A stretch of 64,000 nucleotides of DNA from positions 930,001 through 994,000 of the forward strand of contig NZ_CABDUX010000001.1 of the NCBI RefSeq assembly GCF_901411515.1, given 5' to 3'. This DNA is from Raoultibacter phocaeensis. GTDB lineage: Bacteria > Actinomycetota > Coriobacteriia > Coriobacteriales > Eggerthellaceae. Under the pieces are notes generated by a model that made no database searches, had not been told where the DNA came from, and saw only the letters and a program-made list of their open reading frames with translations. Numbering within the stretch: the first letter of the stretch is position 1; the number at the start of each line of letters is the position of its first letter. Below are positions 59,511-64,000 of this stretch, one piece after another. The position numbers were made by a program, and so were the translations under genes.

Positions 59511-60503
59511 ATGGGAAAGGCAAAGGACATGAAACGCTGGTTCAAGGTAGCGCTGGTTGCTCTCTGCGCTGTATGTGCATTCGCATTGGCCGGTTGCCAG
59601 CAAGAAAAACCGGAAGAGCCAAGCGATACCGAAGCGATGAAGGAGACTACGGCTGACAAGACGGTCGGTGCCGAAACAGAGCCGTTCTACGTGCTTGTTG
59701 TCGGCAACGATTCCCGTACAGGTACGGTTGAGATTGACAAGGGCGAATACTCGGATGGCACCGGGCGCGCGGATACCATCATGCTCGCACGCATCGATCC
59801 GACTACCTACCAAGTTGCGCTCGTCACGGTGCCCCGCGATACGGCGGTTGATCTGGATGGATCGACGAACAAGCTTAATGAGGTGTACCGTGTCAAGGGT
59901 ATCGAAGGGCTTGAGAAAGAGGTCGAAAGCCTGACTGGCGTGAAGATCAAGTATTACTTCGATACAGGCTTTGTCGAGTTCGAGAACTTTGTGAACGCTT
60001 TAGGTGGCATCACGGCTAACGTACCGATCGACATGCACCTGCAGGATATCGTGAGCGGCGAGAACATCGAGCTTGCTGCGGGGTCGCAGGATCTGAACGG
60101 CGCTGAATCGCTCGTGCTTGCCCGCGTACGCAAACTGTACGCATACGACCTGGATGCGTGCCGCCAGATCCAGGATCGCCAGATTGTCGAAGTGGCTATT
60201 AACAAGGTTGCCTCCGATCCCGCCAATGCGGCAGCGGCGCTTGCGGCGCTTTCCAGCCACTCGAAAACCAACTGGCCCGCCGATGGCTTGACGGCAACGG
60301 TTATGAATTTCATCGACCATGCAAGCGAAATCACGTTCGTATCGGGCACCGGTCCCTACTCGGGCGATTTCGATGACAACGCCGGCGGCCTTTGGCTGAT
60401 TCCTCGCGACGAGGCAACGTGGAGCGAGGTCATGAGGGTCGTCGAAGAAGGCGGCGACCCCACCACGGTAGTGCCTCTGCCGACCATCGTGCCAGTGGGG
60501 TAA
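59511..60503 (+). CDS. LCP family protein with lipoprotein signal
   Basis: 330 residues from the ATG at 59511 (GGGAGA upstream). The N-terminus WFKVALVALCAVCAFALAGC ends in a lipobox with Cys29, so this LCP is predicted to be lipid-anchored; classical LCP proteins are held by a membrane helix. The LCP domain has YVLVVGNDSRTG, IMLARIDPTTYQ, VTVPRDTAVDLDG, LNEVYRVKG, LGGITANVPI and LVLARVRKLYAYDLDACRQ. The conserved Arg positions are kept, so activity is plausible. It forms a tandem with the LCP gene before it. Confidence 0.9.
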   Translation: MGKAKDMKRWFKVALVALCAVCAFALAGCQQEKPEEPSDTEAMKETTADKTVGAETEPFYVLVVGNDSRTGTVEIDKGEYSDGTGRADTIMLARIDPTTYQVALVTVPRDTAVDLDGSTNKLNEVYRVKGIEGLEKEVESLTGVKIKYYFDTGFVEFENFVNALGGITANVPIDMHLQDIVSGENIELAAGSQDLNGAESLVLARVRKLYAYDLDACRQIQDRQIVEVAINKVASDPANAAAALAALSSHSKTNWPADGLTATVMNFIDHASEITFVSGTGPYSGDFDDNAGGLWLIPRDEATWSEVMRVVEEGGDPTTVVPLPTIVPVG

Positions 60504-60540
60504 ACCGAAGCAGAGTATCTTCGCTCAATGCGTACCATAC

Positions 60541-60573
60541 GAGTGCTTGGGATAAACCCCAAGCACTCTTTTT
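60541..60573 (+). terminator. Terminator after the LCP pair
   Basis: The 11-bp stem GAGTGCTTGGG/CCCAAGCACTC is followed by TTTTT. Confidence 0.93.
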
Positions 60574-60576
60574 GTT

Positions 60577-60622
60577 GGGGACACAAGAGGAGCACAAGAG
60601 AACCGTCCCCCTGTGTTCCTCC
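60577..60622. repeat. GGGGAC...GTCCCC inverted-repeat element
   Basis: GGGGAC (60577-60582) and GTCCCC (60605-60610), with interleaved GAGGAGCACA/TGTGTTCCTC pairing, form a REP-like structure. Single copy in this window; whether it is a dispersed repeat needs the whole genome. Confidence 0.4.
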
Positions 60623-60647
60623 GTTTAGCGCCAATCCCCGCATCGCT

Positions 60648-62129
60648 TTACATCCCATCCACCAGATCCATCAGCTCCTGCTTCGAGTGGACACCGGTTT
60701 TCCGGTAGATGTTCTTCACGTGGGTCTTCGTCGTGTTCTCGGACACGTAGAGGCGCTCGCTGATCTTCGCAAAACTTCGGCCCTTCGCAAGCATCGAGAG
60801 TATCTCGCCTTCGCGCTCGGTCAGCAGGTATCTCTGCACGATGGTATCCACCTTGTGCGCAAGCTCGTCATCGGCCGCCGCCCCCGCAACACCGTCGTCT
60901 TCGGCAAACAGCGAGCCGCTTCGGGCCGATCCCGTCGCAAGCAGGACCACCGCAGTCAACAACGCGAGCATGAGGATGATGGGTTCGGTCACGCTTCCCA
61001 ATTGAAGCGGTTGGGCGAGCGAGGCGACGAACCCGTTCGCAATGGGGCTCAAGAACTGCCCCGCGAATAAGAAAAACAGCCCGAAACCGTACAGGATGCT
61101 CGAAGGCACGTGGCGATTCCAGGCAATATGGGACAGAAGCGTCCATACATGCAGCTCGAACAAGAGGTACACGACTACGCATACGAACTGGTAGACGAAG
61201 CCGAACGAGGTATCCATGAAGAACAGAAGCCCCACCGCCACGCCGACTACAAACAGGGTGGCAAACGAATAGGTGCCTTCGGCAGAGGATCGCGCCTGCA
61301 TGATTACGTAGACGAAGAAAAACAGGGTAACGAAACCGGTTGCGATGAGGAAAAGCCCCACCAATGAACCGGGTAGCGATTGCCCCGCGTCGATCGTGCT
61401 CAGTGCGAGCTCCCTCAAAATGCTGTCCACAAATCCAAAGATCAGCATGACAAGGGCAAACCGCACGAAAGACGGCTTGGCGTATGTACGAAGCCTTTCT
61501 TTGCGGCGTGCGAACGGGTGCAGCGCCGCTTCTTCCTGCAGCGGCTTTTGTGCGATGCGGCACAAAAGCCCTTCGCCGACGATGGCAAGCACGGTGCATA
61601 CGATAAGCATCAGGGAGTTTCCAAGCGCAAGGAGTGCCAAATAGACCACGATGGCAAGCAACAAGCCTAACGCGGTATTCAAAGCGACTGAGCCGCTATC
61701 AAGGTTTCGATACGCAATTCCCCAGCAAACGAGCAGATATCCGGTGGCAATTCCTCCCAGCATACCTCCCGCCATGCCGACCGCGTACAGGGCATCGTAG
61801 GTATCGAGTGCGAGGGAAACGAAGCGAACGGCGGTTGCTGCAACGCCGAGTGCGGTTGCGATGGCGATCGCGCGCTTTCTGCGATCAAGCGATTCGAAGC
61901 CCGTTCCGAACAACCCAGCGGCAAGAAAGGTGATGCAGATACTGCAGAACACACCAAAGGCAAACCCGGCAAGCGGTGAGAACTCAAGGCCCTCGACCGC
62001 TGGGCTGAGCACTCTTCCCGTTGCAAACATGATGCAGTAAACCCATACCCAATGGAGCCCAAAGCCGATGCTCAAACTCGGGCTGATCGACATCTTGGCT
62101 GCGGGTATTTCAATCGAGACTGTTTTCAT
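60648..62129 (-). CDS. LuxR-family regulator with multi-pass membrane domain
   Basis: 493 residues from the ATG at 62127-62129, preceded by GAGGGG; nine further upstream residues in the open frame are not needed. About twelve membrane helices cover residues 20-410. An acidic linker and a LuxR helix-turn-helix (LTEREGEILSMLAKGRSFAK, then ENTTKTHVKNIYRKTGVHSKQEL) complete it. It has the same architecture as the protein at 20812-22386 but is not closely similar. The divergent gene encodes a Tat reductase, its likely target. Confidence 0.9.
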   Translation of the reverse strand: MKTVSIEIPAAKMSISPSLSIGFGLHWVWVYCIMFATGRVLSPAVEGLEFSPLAGFAFGVFCSICITFLAAGLFGTGFESLDRRKRAIAIATALGVAATAVRFVSLALDTYDALYAVGMAGGMLGGIATGYLLVCWGIAYRNLDSGSVALNTALGLLLAIVVYLALLALGNSLMLIVCTVLAIVGEGLLCRIAQKPLQEEAALHPFARRKERLRTYAKPSFVRFALVMLIFGFVDSILRELALSTIDAGQSLPGSLVGLFLIATGFVTLFFFVYVIMQARSSAEGTYSFATLFVVGVAVGLLFFMDTSFGFVYQFVCVVVYLLFELHVWTLLSHIAWNRHVPSSILYGFGLFFLFAGQFLSPIANGFVASLAQPLQLGSVTEPIILMLALLTAVVLLATGSARSGSLFAEDDGVAGAAADDELAHKVDTIVQRYLLTEREGEILSMLAKGRSFAKISERLYVSENTTKTHVKNIYRKTGVHSKQELMDLVDGM

Positions 62130-62160
62130 GGAACCCCTCGCACTGCGCACATCCACCCAT

Positions 62161-62184
62161 ACTACCGTACCATAGCACTACCGT
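62161..62184. promoter_or_regulatory. Direct repeat ACTACCGT in the regulator-reductase gap
   Basis: ACTACCGT occurs at 62161-62168 and 62177-62184, in the 212-bp divergent region. Binding by the LuxR regulator is possible but only suggested by position. Confidence 0.35.
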
Positions 62185-62341
62185 GCCGATTCATCTAAAA
62201 CAGGTGAAGCTAACGCCCAATATCACCTCCCTTACGGTATCTGAGTTTTCTCGCTCGTGACAGGATCGTTTTGGTCGTGCTTCGAAACGGATATCCGTGG
62301 GAAACACGACGGGGAAAAGGGATACGAAACGGAGGATTACC

Positions 62342-63991
62342 ATGCACAATTTGGATCGAAGGAACTTCCTCAAGGGTGCGCTCGCCACCGGTGTTCTCGG
62401 AGCAGCTGGCGTTTTAGGCGGATGTGCCGCTGGGGGGCAGGACAAGCCGGCCGCTGCTAACGAAGACGCAAACGTACCTGCCGATGGTGCGAGTGCGCCG
62501 TCATACGAGATAGCGGAAACCAAAGACGTCGACGTTGTAGTCGTGGGCTCGGGCAACGCAGGCATGGCGGCTGCAGTCGAGGCGGCAAGCCTAGGCGCGA
62601 AGACGCTCTTGCTTGAGAAGGAGGCCATTCTCGGCGGCAACGGCAACCACACGTACGGACCGAGCGGCTTTGACACCAAATACAGCAAAGCAGCGGGCGT
62701 TGAATACGACTACCGCGAAGCAGTGGTGGAAGATCAGCGCATGTTCAACTACATTCCCAACATCCGCTACTACATCGACATGGCCGAAGCTTCATCGGAC
62801 AACATCGACTGGGTAGCCGAGCACGGCGTTCCCATCTCAAGTGTGGTCGACAACTACAAAGGCGGCAACCCAACCATGCACTACTGGGGCGAGGATGGCG
62901 GTACGATCGACCCCGTTCGCGGCCGCGTCGGCTCGGGTACCGTGTACATTGCCGGCATGCAGGCGACGGCCGAATCGCTCGGTGTGGAAATCCTCACGAG
63001 CACGCCGGCAGTCGATATCGTCATGGATGGTGCCGACGTGGTGGGCGTCGTCGCGCAGGATTCCAAGGGCAACTACATCCAGGTGAACGCAAAGGCGGTC
63101 ATGCTCGGAACGGGAGGTATCTGCGCGAGCGAGGAACTCATGACCAAGGTGGGGCGCGCCGACAGCGTGGTTTCCCCCTACACCTTCTCGCCGGGAACCA
63201 CGGGCGACGGCTATACGCTTTCCATGAAAGCCGGTGCGTTCGACATGCTCGGCTCGGTCGGGTTCATCGAGCAGCCGGCGTTCGCCGAAATGGGGCTCGC
63301 TGAGCAGAAGGCACGCGAGCAGAAGCTCGATTCGTCGTACTCGCCCAATAGAAACGACGAGCATCCGGTGTGGAACATTCTCAAGATGGGCAAGTGCATC
63401 TGGGTGAACGAAGAGGGCGAGCGGTTCGCTGACGAATCGGCTGCCAAGCCTGAGGGCGGCATTGCCGGCTGGGCTACGGGCGCAATCATGTCACAGCGGA
63501 AGAGCTTTGCCATCATCGACAAGGCGATCCAGGATATGCTCGGCCAGGACTGCATGGATCTCATGCTGAGCGCCAACGAGTTCAACACCAAGTTCCAGGC
63601 CGACACCCTCGAAGACCTTGCGAAGGCCATGGATATCGACTACACGACGCTCAAAGCGACGATCGATCGGTACAACGAAGTGTGCGCTGCGGGCGAGGAC
63701 GTCGACTTCGGGAAGTACGCCGACGGACTCGTGCCCATTGGCGAGGGTCCCTATTTCGCCACGCAGCTCGGCGTGAGCCCGCTCTGCTCCATCGGCGGGG
63801 TGCGCGTCAACCGTCAGATGCAGGCTGCCGACGTCAACTGGAATCCCATCAAGGGGCTCTACGTCATCGGCGTGGACAGCTTCCCGTTCTACACGCAGAT
63901 GTACTACTTCCAGCTTCCCGGAAGCGCCGTCGCCTACGAGCTCCATTCCGGACTTGTGGCTGCGCGCCATGCTGCAGAAAACCTGCTGTAA
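62342..63991 (+). CDS. Tat-exported FAD-dependent reductase
   Basis: 549 residues from the ATG at 62342 with GAGG before it. A Tat signal (RRNFLK at residues 6-11) ends in a lipobox-like LGGC (Cys28). The FAD loop VVGSGNAGMAA and a flavoprotein core of the fumarate reductase family follow. It is divergent from the reductase at 22908: the catalytic-loop counterpart is ERFADESAAKPEG, and the C-terminus ends PLCSIGGV, then SFPFYTQMYYF and PGSAVAYEL. The substrate is unknown and probably differs from that of the other reductase. No haem or flavin carrier gene lies in the window. Confidence 0.88.
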   Translation: MHNLDRRNFLKGALATGVLGAAGVLGGCAAGGQDKPAAANEDANVPADGASAPSYEIAETKDVDVVVVGSGNAGMAAAVEAASLGAKTLLLEKEAILGGNGNHTYGPSGFDTKYSKAAGVEYDYREAVVEDQRMFNYIPNIRYYIDMAEASSDNIDWVAEHGVPISSVVDNYKGGNPTMHYWGEDGGTIDPVRGRVGSGTVYIAGMQATAESLGVEILTSTPAVDIVMDGADVVGVVAQDSKGNYIQVNAKAVMLGTGGICASEELMTKVGRADSVVSPYTFSPGTTGDGYTLSMKAGAFDMLGSVGFIEQPAFAEMGLAEQKAREQKLDSSYSPNRNDEHPVWNILKMGKCIWVNEEGERFADESAAKPEGGIAGWATGAIMSQRKSFAIIDKAIQDMLGQDCMDLMLSANEFNTKFQADTLEDLAKAMDIDYTTLKATIDRYNEVCAAGEDVDFGKYADGLVPIGEGPYFATQLGVSPLCSIGGVRVNRQMQAADVNWNPIKGLYVIGVDSFPFYTQMYYFQLPGSAVAYELHSGLVAARHAAENLL

Positions 63992-64000
63992 ATTTTATCG

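Overview
This window looks like the origin-proximal chromosome of a gut actinobacterium of the family Eggerthellaceae (class Coriobacteriia). The assignment is inferred from content. The signs are Tat-exported FAD-dependent reductases paired with multi-pass LuxR-type regulators, a DUF5679 zinc-ribbon protein, and a housekeeping block dnaA, rpmH, rnpA, yidD, yidC, khpB (jag), rsmG, parA, parB. Eight perfect and three one-mismatch parS palindromes lie between 3.4 and 26.9 kb. No rRNA, tRNA, CRISPR array or intact insertion sequence was seen.

Layout. 0-7.1 kb: 3' end of dnaA, a 648-bp possible origin or regulatory gap, then the rpmH-parB block, with a DUF559 nuclease-like gene inserted before parA. 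7.2-18.7 kb: rlmN, ddl, a DnaQ-DinG exonuclease/helicase, two membrane proteins of unknown role (one an M28-like protein that has lost its zinc ligands), and a DUF5679 protein. 19.1-24.5 kb: an EamA transporter fused to a GNAT domain, a membrane LuxR regulator and a Tat reductase. 24.8-25.7 kb: a candidate type I toxin with a hidden ribosome-binding site and an opposing promoter, followed by a type II-like toxin-antitoxin pair.

25.8-60.5 kb: a large cell-wall glycopolymer region. It contains two GT2 glycosyltransferases, a WecA/TagO-like initiator, three LCP ligases (29.3, 58.1 and 59.5 kb), a TagG/TagH-type exporter, TarI/TarJ for CDP-ribitol, two stand-alone CDP-polyol phosphotransferases, and three giant GT2-phosphotransferase fusions. 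These imply a polyol-phosphate (teichoic acid-like) polymer built on an undecaprenyl lipid and attached to peptidoglycan. From about 30.4 to 53.5 kb base composition is clearly more AT-rich than the flanks. Embedded at 45.9-53.5 kb is an eight-gene operon: sugar aminotransferase, sugar oxidoreductase, ACP, acyl-activating enzyme, LuxE-like, LuxC-like, SDR and LpxD-like acyltransferase. It probably makes an unusual N-acylated amino sugar and is the best candidate here for an undescribed system.

Diversification signals are concentrated in this region. A 331-bp GC-rich segment is identical in two adjacent giant glycosyltransferases. A very GC-rich GT2 gene sits at 53.8-54.7 kb. A run of nine G splits the reading frame of a large polytopic membrane gene (54.7-56.8 kb), so that gene looks phase-variable and is out of frame in this sequence. 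A second toxin-antitoxin pair, paralogous to the first, and a small IS-like remnant lie at 56.9-57.9 kb. The window closes with a second membrane LuxR regulator divergent from a second Tat reductase (60.6-64.0 kb).
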